From Endozoicomonas sp965198415 (GTDB lineage Bacteria > Pseudomonadota > Gammaproteobacteria > Pseudomonadales > Endozoicomonadaceae): a DNA stretch of 64,000 bases. How positions within the stretch are numbered: the first letter of the stretch is position 1; every line of letters starts with the position of its first letter. The DNA is taken from assembly GCA_965198415.1 (NCBI GenBank), contig CBDAPN010000028.1, positions 558,001 to 622,000 of the forward strand. The letters run 5' to 3'. Shown piece by piece: positions 25,726-34,716 of the stretch. A program made the translations under genes and the position numbers. Below the pieces are notes generated by a model, which saw only the letters and a list, made by a program, of their open reading frames with translations, was not told the DNA's origin and did no database searches.

Positions 25726-28700
25726 TTAAGGGGGATTCGAGTTAGTAATGTGCGAGCTCGGATAATCAAAAGACCAAGACATGCTATTGCTGTCAGGGTG
25801 GTATTCTGCTAAGAAGCTGGAATTGAATCGGGTCTCTTGCTCAGGATCAAATTGATTGAAGATATGCCATAAACTCGATATGGTAACGCTGTTATCCATA
25901 ATCTCGTAATTCAAAGGCACTTCTCTTCCGATTACATTGCCTAAGAACCACCCAGGATGGGTGTTGCTAAAATCAGTGATGGTGTTGGCCATTAAACCCT
26001 GATGTACCTGCCATGATGCAAACAGTTTATTATTGATTTCGCTCTCTGGTATGCTATTTTCAGAAAATTCCTTGATCATCCCTTTCATCTCCACGTTATC
26101 GACTTTGTAAGACGTGGCACGCCAGATATCATTGGCCACTAGTACTGGGTCAGGCTCTATCCCTGTAAAATCAATGTTACCCTGCAGTTGTGAGGTTTCT
26201 TTCTCATTGGTAAGGTTTGCTGCTTCTCCAAGCCCTCCAGTTGACTCAGCATAATCATCAATTGCAGTAACCTCACCCATTAATTTTTTGGCTATTTTTG
26301 CGGAAAAACTGGCAATCTTAGGGGCGACAGAAACCACAAAATCGAGACCGGCCAGGGCGTCAAAAACGTAACTGGTAATGGATAAAGATTTGGCTTCTGT
26401 TTTGTTGCCTGTATCGAGTGCCCCCTGCGAACCGATCAGGGAGACACCCGATATCAGCCCAGAGAGACTCGCCCCAGCGCCACTGGCAGCGGATAAAGAC
26501 AACGACGCACCGCCTGTTGGTACGGCAGCAATAAAACCTATGGCTCCCACAACAGCAAAGATACCGCCTGTAATGTAATTCGCTACGGCATTGTGACCTG
26601 ATGGATCAACGTAATTCACCGGGTTGCCACGGGCGAAGGCGTAGCGGTTATCAACCGCAATGTCATCTCTGGAGATAAAACGCCTCAATAGCGGAGAATA
26701 AAAGCGATGCCTTAAATAGGTTAAGTGGGTGCGTGGCTCTGTTAGCTCCTGATTCCAGCCAAAGTACCCAGAGACACCCTTGACGTGATTCGGGTCAAGA
26801 GGTTTACCGTAGGCATCGTAGCGATGCAAGTTGAAGTGTGTTTCACCTCGGTCACCCTGTTGCAATGTTGCGCCGGTGCTTTGGTTGAGTTTGAACAGTT
26901 GATCCGTGCCGGCCTGTTCTGTTTGCACCGCGATGATTTCGGCACCACTGCGCAGCAGTGTGCTGAAGCGGTGATTTTGAGAGACGGTTTGAATGTTTTT
27001 GTTGTTGTCAGGGTAGTAGCGGTTATCCAAGGCGCCAGTCACGGTTCGGCTCAGCATGCCGTTGGGGAGATATTCGTAATGGGTGGGTTGCTGATTTTTT
27101 GGCTGCAACCGCAATAAGAAGCCTGCATCATCATACTCGTATGTTGTGCCTGTATGATCTTGTTGCAAGCGTCCGTTGGCATTATGGAGCACAGGAATGG
27201 AATTTGATGCGTCGTTTACCCTAACGCTCACCAGCTGATCCAATTTGTCATAATCATACTGCCGTTTTTCACTGCAGGGGCTACGAATCTCTTCTGCAAT
27301 CAAATTATTATTACCGTCGTAATGGTAACGGGTACGTCGGTGATGTTTTTTCGTATTTTTCTGGTGTGAGTTAATCAACTGTCGTTCATCAGTTAACCGT
27401 TGCATGCTGTCGTATTCATACTCAGTTACTTGCGTCTGCAGCGGTTTTCCTTGCTGCTTTAACTGCTGGCTTTGGGTGCTTAATTCACCGCGGGGTTTGT
27501 GTTGATAACTGGTGTTATAGTAAGCCTGTGTCCGTTGATTAAAGCTGGAAGACTTAGCGAGCTGGCCATGGCTGCCATAATGAAAGCGGGTTTCAGTGCG
27601 TCCGGTGCCTGCGCTGTCGGTTGTTTGTTTGATCAGTCTCCCGTTCAGCCCATTCTCATCTTTGCCGTAATGAAAGTCGATACGACTATCACCAAGCCTG
27701 ATATTAGATAAAAGACCGTTGTCTTTTGTAGCGTAAGTGTAGTATTGCTGCCGCTGATCAACGTTTTTTAGTGCAATGATGCGGTCGTATTCATCCAGGG
27801 TATAACTTAACAAACGGTCATCGGGGTATTTTATTTCGATCATTAGTCCGTTTGTCGTATAGCGATATTGCATGGATTGCCCACTGTTATCACGCATCTG
27901 AGTCAGTCGGCCATCGGCATCGTAGTGTCCGTTTATTTCGTAACGTTTTTGGTTCCTGTTCCAGCTCTTTGAAGTCAGCTTGCCGCGACTGTCGTAGCGG
28001 CTATGAATCTGTTGCCCATCCGCCAGAGTTCGTTTAATTTCTCTGCCGTTTTTGTCATAACCATATTTCAGGTACAACGATTCACCGTCGTTGTTTGGCG
28101 GAGACTCTATCTGTGCAAGCAGACCATCGCGGTTGTAGTGATAGCGATAGCCCTCATGGTTACTGATATGCTCCGGCGTTTTTAATGTCTTGCGCCAGAT
28201 ATAAAGGTGGTTAAATAAGTCAAATTCCTGTGTTCTACTGGCTTTGTAGCCATCCCAGGTATCGGTGGTTAAAGCAATACGGTTGTGCCGGGCGTCGTGC
28301 TGATAGGTATGGGTGATGGTTTCACTGCGAGCCTTTGAGCTGAGGTCAACCAGAGTTGAGCGGGCAATGATTTTATTGTGAAAGGCATCATGTACCACTT
28401 CATTTTCTACCAGCTGTGTGGGTGTGTCTTCGGTATTACCAAAGACAGGGTACTTCTGGATGATACGCTTACGTTGCCAGGGCACTTGCCGGGTCGTTTG
28501 GCGTTTACGCCCATTGATCCAGACTGTGCTGACCATCTCTTTGTCGTCATACTCAATGCGATGCACGTTGCCCCAGTGGTCTTTTGTTTGTGTGCGTCGG
28601 CTCTGATCGTCATAAGTAAACGTGGTGGTCAGTCCAAGAATATCGGTTTTGCTCACAATTTTTCCAAAGCCGTTATAGGTTTGGCTTGATAAAGTGCGCC

Positions 28701-30678
28701 ATTTGCCTTGGTGCAGATCTTGCCGGGCAATGGAACGTCCTGAAGCATCTTGCACTATCCGGTGTTGATTCCCTAATGGGCTTCGGTGAGTGACGGTGTT
28801 TTCCCCGCTATCAATGAATGCAGAGTAACTGGAATGGGTCACGTTACCTTTTGGGTCAGTCTGGGTGATCTTACGGTTTAGTGCATCATAGGTGTAGGTA
28901 ACCACTTCGCCTTCAGGGGCTATGGTTTTGCGCTGTTGACCATTGCGTGTATCCATAACTGTTGTCATCTTATGACCGCTGTCATTTAACTTGGTGATCG
29001 TCAGCTCGCCGTTTGCCTTATTAAAGTGGTAGTTAGTGCTCTTTTTCGCCGACTGTATGCCCGGTTTGCTGGTTGCTACCCACTTCAGAGTGCTGGAACG
29101 TTTGCGCCCAAGTTCATCATGGGTGTAATTCTTTTGTTGCCAGCTTTGCCAGTCCAGTGATTGGTGGTGGGGTTTCCAGCTGAGTAGTTCTGATGCGTGC
29201 GTTTTACCAGAAGGTGCCAAAAGATAACTTTTGCGAATGGCTTTGCCACTGATCAGGTCGGCCTGAATATGCTCGGCCAACAAACTGTAGTTATTTATAA
29301 AGTATTTGCTGGCGCTTTTTTTGAGTACATTCCATTGCTGGGCTTGCCGATCATAGACTGAGCGAGTCACGCTGAGCTTATTGCCGTAATTATCATAGTT
29401 TGTTGTGGTTTTATCACTCGGTACATAGTGACCGTCATGCCAGAGATAATGGGTTACGGCGACGGGTTTATCGTAATTCGTCGAGCGACTGTACTTAAAG
29501 GGTGAGATGGAATACTCATAGGTGGTTTTGAGGTAAGGCTTACCAAGGTGTGTGGTGCGGATTTGTGCTGGCAGATGCAGCGAGTTGTATTCAAACACCT
29601 GTTGATGCAGCTGCTGGCCATTGGCTCTGATCACCTCGACGCTGTACCGGTAGTCCTGATCATTACTCTCCATCAGGCTATCGCTTTCTCTGGATAGTCT
29701 ATACGTCGGATAGCCGGTGTAGTTATTTGATTTGCCGTAACGGTAATAGGCTTCATGATGAATTTTTTGGTCGGCTAAATCCTGCTGTTTGAAGAGGCTC
29801 ACCACTGGCATTTCTTTTGTGGTTTCGCCCTTTTTATAGAAAATACTGTCATAGCTGAGTTCTGTCAGCAGCCCTTCAGGACTCTCAATGGAGCGAATAA
29901 GATAGTGGTCAAATTTTTTTAAATAGGTGATGTGGTAGTTTTGCTTTAGCGGATTAACGATCTTGATAACCCCCGTTTCATTAAACATAATGTTTAGCTC
30001 ACGGCCGTCAGGGTAACGGATTATCAGTGTGCCGGGTTCGTAGATAAAGCGATAAACGTTGCCATAGTTGTCTACTATTTTTGCAAGGCGCGCGGACTCT
30101 AGCGTGGCAATGGGTTCTTCGTAGCTGTATTGTACCGAGTTACCAAAGCGGTCAGCCTGCAAAATCAGCAGCCCTTGAGACGAAAAATACTGCAAGCCCC
30201 CATCTTTATGCTGTGAACGATAACGAAAGCTTAACTGTGGATAGCCCGGTACCGGTTGGGAACAGCCGTTATCTTTAAAACTGCTGCCGTGTTGATTGTA
30301 GTATTTCAGCCCTGAGAAGAAACCTGATTCATCATGCCACAAAAAATCAATCAGCCATTGTTGGCCGCCAAGCTCTGCGGTTTTATTGTTGATGTGATCA
30401 AGATTCAACCGCCAGTTGTTAGGCAAACCGTACATGCCTGAAGCATTAAAGCTATAGGTTAAATTAATCTTCAGAGGTGCGAGCACACCCTGTGCTTTCA
30501 GTACGGGGTATGAAAAATCAAATGTGCCGGTGGCGGTATTCACCTGAGCGCTGAATGCCCGGGTGTGGTTGTAGGCATGACTCCCCTTATAAGAACAGCG
30601 GCCAGCGCTAGAGAGCAACATTAAAAACATCATGAAAAACAATGTAAACAACAAACCTTTCAGCTGAGGTATTGCCAT
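25726..30678 (-). CDS. Large RHS/YD-repeat exported protein
   Basis: A protein of about 1650 residues with a Sec signal (hydrophobic residues about 8-25, ending SSAGRC). Many YD/RHS repeats follow (for example YTYDALNRKITQTDPKGN and FTYDDQSRRTQTKDHWGN). The RHS core-associated segment is YLRHRFYSPLLRRFISRDD...YAFARGNPVNYVDPSGHN, after which about 300 residues of unrelated sequence follow: first a hydrophobic Gly/Ala/Ser stretch, then a polar domain. In polymorphic toxins this last part carries the toxic activity; I do not recognise it. The ATG at 30676-30678 has AGG at 9 bp; a TTG at 30687 is possible. No immunity gene lies immediately downstream, since the next gene is convergent. Confidence 0.88.
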   Translation of the reverse strand: MAIPQLKGLLFTLFFMMFLMLLSSAGRCSYKGSHAYNHTRAFSAQVNTATGTFDFSYPVLKAQGVLAPLKINLTYSFNASGMYGLPNNWRLNLDHINNKTAELGGQQWLIDFLWHDESGFFSGLKYYNQHGSSFKDNGCSQPVPGYPQLSFRYRSQHKDGGLQYFSSQGLLILQADRFGNSVQYSYEEPIATLESARLAKIVDNYGNVYRFIYEPGTLIIRYPDGRELNIMFNETGVIKIVNPLKQNYHITYLKKFDHYLIRSIESPEGLLTELSYDSIFYKKGETTKEMPVVSLFKQQDLADQKIHHEAYYRYGKSNNYTGYPTYRLSRESDSLMESNDQDYRYSVEVIRANGQQLHQQVFEYNSLHLPAQIRTTHLGKPYLKTTYEYSISPFKYSRSTNYDKPVAVTHYLWHDGHYVPSDKTTTNYDNYGNKLSVTRSVYDRQAQQWNVLKKSASKYFINNYSLLAEHIQADLISGKAIRKSYLLAPSGKTHASELLSWKPHHQSLDWQSWQQKNYTHDELGRKRSSTLKWVATSKPGIQSAKKSTNYHFNKANGELTITKLNDSGHKMTTVMDTRNGQQRKTIAPEGEVVTYTYDALNRKITQTDPKGNVTHSSYSAFIDSGENTVTHRSPLGNQHRIVQDASGRSIARQDLHQGKWRTLSSQTYNGFGKIVSKTDILGLTTTFTYDDQSRRTQTKDHWGNVHRIEYDDKEMVSTVWINGRKRQTTRQVPWQRKRIIQKYPVFGNTEDTPTQLVENEVVHDAFHNKIIARSTLVDLSSKARSETITHTYQHDARHNRIALTTDTWDGYKASRTQEFDLFNHLYIWRKTLKTPEHISNHEGYRYHYNRDGLLAQIESPPNNDGESLYLKYGYDKNGREIKRTLADGQQIHSRYDSRGKLTSKSWNRNQKRYEINGHYDADGRLTQMRDNSGQSMQYRYTTNGLMIEIKYPDDRLLSYTLDEYDRIIALKNVDQRQQYYTYATKDNGLLSNIRLGDSRIDFHYGKDENGLNGRLIKQTTDSAGTGRTETRFHYGSHGQLAKSSSFNQRTQAYYNTSYQHKPRGELSTQSQQLKQQGKPLQTQVTEYEYDSMQRLTDERQLINSHQKNTKKHHRRTRYHYDGNNNLIAEEIRSPCSEKRQYDYDKLDQLVSVRVNDASNSIPVLHNANGRLQQDHTGTTYEYDDAGFLLRLQPKNQQPTHYEYLPNGMLSRTVTGALDNRYYPDNNKNIQTVSQNHRFSTLLRSGAEIIAVQTEQAGTDQLFKLNQSTGATLQQGDRGETHFNLHRYDAYGKPLDPNHVKGVSGYFGWNQELTEPRTHLTYLRHRFYSPLLRRFISRDDIAVDNRYAFARGNPVNYVDPSGHNAVANYITGGIFAVVGAIGFIAAVPTGGASLSLSAASGAGASLSGLISGVSLIGSQGALDTGNKTEAKSLSITSYVFDALAGLDFVVSVAPKIASFSAKIAKKLMGEVTAIDDYAESTGGLGEAANLTNEKETSQLQGNIDFTGIEPDPVLVANDIWRATSYKVDNVEMKGMIKEFSENSIPESEINNKLFASWQVHQGLMANTITDFSNTHPGWFLGNVIGREVPLNYEIMDNSVTISSLWHIFNQFDPEQETRFNSSFLAEYHPDSNSMSWSFDYPSSHITNSNPP

Positions 30679-30780
30679 GCTAAACAACCTGCTGCCAACC
30701 CATTACACATGAATAAAGATGGCAAAGAACGGCTCAAATTTCTCAAAAAAGAGTGGTTTTATGCGGCCACGAGCCAGTGC

Positions 30781-31467
30781 TCAATAAACACCCGCAGCAG
30801 CTTCCACCACCAGCTCTGAGTTTTGCACACTAAAACGAATGTCAGCCGGGTGATTATTTTTCATCATATCCGCCAGTAATGATTTCAGTTCAGGAGTTTT
30901 CTCCAGAGAAATAACGGGTAGATCGTTAAGTTCCTGCAATAATGCCCGTTGAAAACTTTCCTCGATCATGTTTTTAAACAGTGCCAGTTGTAGGTCAAGT
31001 TTTGCCTTCAGATGTTCAATGTCAGCAAAGAAAATAGCCTGATCTTGCGGGGAGTATTTTAAATGGGTAAAGCCACTGATTTGCACCGGCAGTTTCTCAG
31101 TGATGACGCCTCCCAACACGTCGGCATCTAACCAACCCTTGATTTGGAAAATTAACGGTTCGCCATCTCCCTGTATAAACAGCTGCGGTGTGTTCAGGTA
31201 AAGCTGCACGGTCATCGGTGACATATCCAGCTGACAAATTTGTGGCGATAGAAAGCCGTTATTCACCAACTGTTGCAATTGTTGTTGGGTGTACATTTCC
31301 CGATTACTGTCGGAGCAGCCAACGAGCAGTAAAATTATGACGCCAAAGAGGCAGTTAACGGTCGAGAATTTGCTGCGCCCGGCGGATAGCCTGCCCGCCC
31401 CGGGCAAGGGAGTCGGCCCAGCGGGTGGTTTCTGGTAATCGGTAACGGGTGAGACACGCTTCAACAT
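30781..31467 (-). CDS. DUF1439 (YceB-like) lipoprotein
   Basis: A lipoprotein with lipobox LLLVGC near residue 51 of the longest frame. The mature part (QQLQQLVNNGFLSPQICQLD, then LKYSPQDQAIFFADIEHLKA) resembles DUF1439, a TULIP-like lipid-binding fold seen in E. coli YceB. The ATG at 31467 would place 50 residues before the lipid Cys, all overlapping nfi. An in-frame TTG at 31407 gives a more normal signal peptide of about 31 residues, so the start is uncertain. It is transcribed with nfi, which it overlaps. Confidence 0.68.
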   Translation of the reverse strand: MLKRVSPVTDYQKPPAGPTPLPGAGRLSAGRSKFSTVNCLFGVIILLLVGCSDSNREMYTQQQLQQLVNNGFLSPQICQLDMSPMTVQLYLNTPQLFIQGDGEPLIFQIKGWLDADVLGGVITEKLPVQISGFTHLKYSPQDQAIFFADIEHLKAKLDLQLALFKNMIEESFQRALLQELNDLPVISLEKTPELKSLLADMMKNNHPADIRFSVQNSELVVEAAAGVY

Positions 31468-32035
31468 AATGCACCGCCGTTTTCAATGAAAGTCGATGGC
31501 CAATACTAATATACAGCGGACGCACAGCGGTTCTGGTGCGAAGCACACAACCAATGAGTTCATTGTTGTCCCACAGCCAGGAGCGGGCGCCTTTCTCAGC
31601 TGGCAACGCCTCATTTTGGCCACAAAGCCGGCTTTTAGCAACGCCAATGCTGGGCAGGCCGGTCAAAACCCCCAGATGACAGGCGATACCGAAGCGCCGG
31701 GGGTGAGCAATGCCCTGACCGTCACACAGCAGTAAATCCGGCTGCACTGTCAAATCCGATAGCGCCATAATCACCGCCGGGCACTCCCGAAATGAGAGCA
31801 GTCCCGGAATATAGGGCATTCGGGTTGGTATTTTGGCAATGGCGTAATCCAGCAGTTCAAGGCGCTCAAGGCTCAGTACAGCGACTGCAGCACAGGTGGT
31901 GCGGCCCTGATCGGCAAAGCCAACATCGACACCGGCAACCCGGCGGATGACGTGGGTGTCGTCGCGGCGGATTACTTGTTTGGCCAGTGTCGTTTGTACG
32001 GCCCGGGCCTTATCGTAAGGCAGATCCCAAAACAT
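31355..32035 (-). CDS. nfi: Endonuclease V
   Basis: A 226-residue DNA-repair enzyme that nicks DNA (and RNA in some species) near inosine. Conserved metal-binding elements are present: Asp in AGVDVGF, Glu in LLSFRECP and Asp in LLLCDGQGIAHPRRFGIACHLG. The PTRMPYIPGLLSFRE wedge region is intact. Length is normal (about 223). It starts 1 bp after the stop of the histidine-kinase gene, so it probably lies in the same transcript. Confidence 0.93.
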   Translation of the reverse strand: MFWDLPYDKARAVQTTLAKQVIRRDDTHVIRRVAGVDVGFADQGRTTCAAVAVLSLERLELLDYAIAKIPTRMPYIPGLLSFRECPAVIMALSDLTVQPDLLLCDGQGIAHPRRFGIACHLGVLTGLPSIGVAKSRLCGQNEALPAEKGARSWLWDNNELIGCVLRTRTAVRPLYISIGHRLSLKTAVHYVEACLTRYRLPETTRWADSLARGGQAIRRAQQILDR

Positions 32036-32036
32036 G

Positions 32037-33431
32037 CTAAACGCTCATGCCATTTTTCAGTGGCAATGAGATGATCACTTCCAATCCGGGCTTGGCATTG
32101 CGCGCGTTAATGGTGCCTTTGTGAGTCACAACCGCCGTACTGGCAATGGCCATGCCAAGGCCGGTGCCATCGTTCTCCTTGCCCCGGGTTTCGTCCACCC
32201 GAAAGAACGGTTCAAACAGGTCTTGCAGGGCTTCGTCCGGAACACCTGGCCCGTAGTCGCGAATGTTGATCCGGGCCGCACCGTTTGCACGGCTAAGCCG
32301 TACCTCCACTTGCGAACCTTGCGGCGTAAAGCGGATGGCGTTGCGGATGATGTTTTCCACTGCACTGGAGAGAAACTCCCGAACACCTACCAACTCAATA
32401 GCTTGTGCCTCTTTTAAGAGCACGGCTTTGCTGCGAGCCTGAGCTTCAAAGTTGCCATCGTCCACCAGTTTTTGCAGCATGGCGTTGAGGGCAATTTTTT
32501 CGCAGGTCATGTTGGCTAAATTGTGCTGAATGCGCGAGAAGTGAATGATCTGGCCTATGAGTTGATCCAGGCGTTCAATTTCCCGTTCAATCCGCCCGTG
32601 CTCTGCTTGCGCGTGTGGAGTTTTTCGCCTTGCCAGCGCCAGAGATATTTGCAGGCGAGTCAGTGGTGAGCGCAGCTCGTGGGATACATCCCTGAGCAGT
32701 CGCTCTTTGGCAAACATTAACGAGCCAACCTGTTCCGCCATGTGATCAAAATCCCGGGCCAGTTCGCCCAGTTCATCCCGCCGTTTATTCACCCTGCCTT
32801 CTACCCGGGCCTCCAGATCGCCACGGGCGAGCTTTCTGGCGGCACGTTGCAAGTTGCGAATTGGGCCTACTAAATAGCGAGCCAGCACCACGCACAAAAA
32901 GAAACTGACCACAAGCGCCAGAATCACCAGATGCCATTGCCGGGCAAGCACTTGTTTGACCCGCCAATGCACTAACATTGGCATCTCTTTGGTCAGGTAG
33001 AGCTCATAAGGCGCACTGTTCAGGTAAATACGCTGGGGGCCAACCACCACCACCCCCCGGCGAAAGGTGATGGTTGGGTCACTGCGCTTACGGGTTTTAT
33101 TGTAGGCGGAAATCAGCTCTTCGGAGATGGATGCACTACCGAGCACATTGCCTTCTGAGTCAAAAAGGTAGTAACCACTGCCGGGGAAGTGGGGAATGGG
33201 TAAGTGCACTGAGGTTCTGGAGAGCAGCTCCATTTTTCGGGCAGCAATCTCCAGCTCCCGAAACAGGGCACGGCGTTCGGAGAGGAAGTCCGATGGGTCC
33301 ACCGTCACCGCAAAGGCCAGAAACAATGTGACCAGCATGGCGATCATGGTGAGCCAGAACCACAGAAAAATCTTCCAAAAGACGCTGTGCCAGGGCCATA
33401 CCACCAACTGGGGAGGGTTTAAGCGCTTCAT
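32037..33431 (-). CDS. Cpx-like envelope-stress sensor histidine kinase
   Basis: A 464-residue inner-membrane kinase. TM1 lies at about residues 21-42, a periplasmic sensor at 43-165, TM2 at 168-188 and HAMP at 188-240. The H-box DVSHELRSPLTRLQ has phospho-acceptor His251; the N box (VENIIRNAIRFTP), G1 (DYGPGVPD) and G2 (GTGLGMAIA) follow. The RDVSHELRSPLTRLQ form and overall size resemble CpxA. It is the likely partner of the response regulator encoded 80 bp upstream. Confidence 0.88.
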   Translation of the reverse strand: MKRLNPPQLVVWPWHSVFWKIFLWFWLTMIAMLVTLFLAFAVTVDPSDFLSERRALFRELEIAARKMELLSRTSVHLPIPHFPGSGYYLFDSEGNVLGSASISEELISAYNKTRKRSDPTITFRRGVVVVGPQRIYLNSAPYELYLTKEMPMLVHWRVKQVLARQWHLVILALVVSFFLCVVLARYLVGPIRNLQRAARKLARGDLEARVEGRVNKRRDELGELARDFDHMAEQVGSLMFAKERLLRDVSHELRSPLTRLQISLALARRKTPHAQAEHGRIEREIERLDQLIGQIIHFSRIQHNLANMTCEKIALNAMLQKLVDDGNFEAQARSKAVLLKEAQAIELVGVREFLSSAVENIIRNAIRFTPQGSQVEVRLSRANGAARINIRDYGPGVPDEALQDLFEPFFRVDETRGKENDGTGLGMAIASTAVVTHKGTINARNAKPGLEVIISLPLKNGMSV

Positions 33432-33511
33432 TTATATAACGTATATCAAACAGCCAAATCAGGACACTTTTTATATAGGCTTACAAGAGCATATTACAAG
33501 GGTGACGCCGA

Positions 33512-34222
33512 TTAGGGCATGATGTAAAAATACCCAGAGCCACGAACCGTTTTAATCCTCGGACTACCGTCGGGTCGGCTGCCAATCTTTTTGCGCACAT
33601 TACTCACATGCATATCAATGGCTCGGTCGTAAAGTGTCAGCTTGCGGTTAAGGGCGATCTGGGTGAGGTCGTCCCGGGAGATCAGTTCACCGGCTTTTTC
33701 AATCAGCGTTTTCAAAACCAGAAACTCCGTCGCCGTTAACTCCAGCGGCTCACCGGAAAGTTGAGCTTCACGGTTGGCCAGATTCAGCGCAATGTCGTCA
33801 ATCTGCAACGTGCGGCTGCTTCCTTCAGGAATCGTCGGTGTTCGCCCACGGCGCAAAATGGCCTTGATTCTGGCCACCAGTTCGCGGTGGTTGTAGGGTT
33901 TGGGTAGATAGTCATCGGCGCCGATTTCCAGGCCGATGATCCGGTCCACATCGTCACCGCGGGCGGTGAGCATTAATACCGGAATGTCAGACTGCTGCCG
34001 AATTTGCTTGAGGGCATCAAAACCATTGAGCTTTGGCAGCGTAACATCCAACAGAATCAGGTCAAAATCACCGGATAGCGCCGACCTGACACCGGTCTCA
34101 CCGTCGTGTACGGACGACACATTAAAGCCCTCCGTTGCCAGATATTCCACCAGCAATTCACAGAGCTCAATATCATCATCAATCAGCAATAATCTGGCAT
34201 TTGCCTTGCCGGTTGTACTCAT
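33512..34222 (-). CDS. Cpx-like OmpR-family response regulator
   Basis: A 236-residue regulator. The receiver domain has acidic pocket Asp16/Asp17, phospho-acceptor Asp59 (LLLDVTLP) and Lys108 (DDYLPKPY). A C-terminal winged helix (about 135-232) ends KTVRGSGYFYIMP. The ATG at 34220-34222 follows GGAG by 11 bp; a GTG at 34252 would extend it by 10 residues. CpxR-like regulators control envelope-folding factors and sometimes efflux pumps; the divergent RND pump genes next door are plausible targets. Confidence 0.88.
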   Translation of the reverse strand: MSTTGKANARLLLIDDDIELCELLVEYLATEGFNVSSVHDGETGVRSALSGDFDLILLDVTLPKLNGFDALKQIRQQSDIPVLMLTARGDDVDRIIGLEIGADDYLPKPYNHRELVARIKAILRRGRTPTIPEGSSRTLQIDDIALNLANREAQLSGEPLELTATEFLVLKTLIEKAGELISRDDLTQIALNRKLTLYDRAIDMHVSNVRKKIGSRPDGSPRIKTVRGSGYFYIMP

Positions 34223-34349
34223 AGAAAAGTTTGCTCCATAAAAAATTCCCACTGTAGGGGAAAGCGAGGTTGACTAGTGAGCAGCATGGCGTTGATGCAG
34301 TAAAGGCCGCTCTGAAATGCGGCATATCATAGCACCCTGAGCTCAGTAA

Positions 34350-34365
34350 TGTCGTTTAAACGACA
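34350..34365. promoter_or_regulatory. Perfect 16-bp palindrome upstream of the RND pump operon
   Basis: TGTCGTTTAAACGACA is a perfect palindrome in the 494-bp gap between the response-regulator gene and the RND adaptor gene. A second half-site (AAACGACA) occurs near 34604-34611. This is the form expected of a TetR- or LysR-type operator; the cognate protein is not in the window. The remainder of 34223-34716 shows no gene I would support. Confidence 0.45.
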
Positions 34366-34716
34366 ATAGGCAACATGTTTTGGCAAATGGGTGTTTTCAT
34401 TGGTGACAGTCTATTGAGTTCGGTCTCAATCGGGTTAATAGATCCGGTAAAATCACTGTAAAGCATCCGGTTATTCCATTTTTCATATAACAGAAGCATC
34501 AACTTCGGTTTTCCACATAGTGATGCAGATTGTAAACACATACCATCCGTATCAACCTATAATGCTCTAAGAACCACTGCTTACTTACGCCTTTTAACTT
34601 TACTAAACGACAAATGAACAAGTTGTGAGCACCACCCCCAAAATGCTTTCAGCGTTGAGCACATCGACCAATTTTTTTTAGGCTCTTTCCCTTCAAACCC
34701 CATGATGGAGCTATCA

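Noticed and set aside
34356..34541. 61-codon frame upstream of the RND operon
   Set aside because: Overlaps the 16-bp palindrome, has no ribosome binding site and no recognisable composition.
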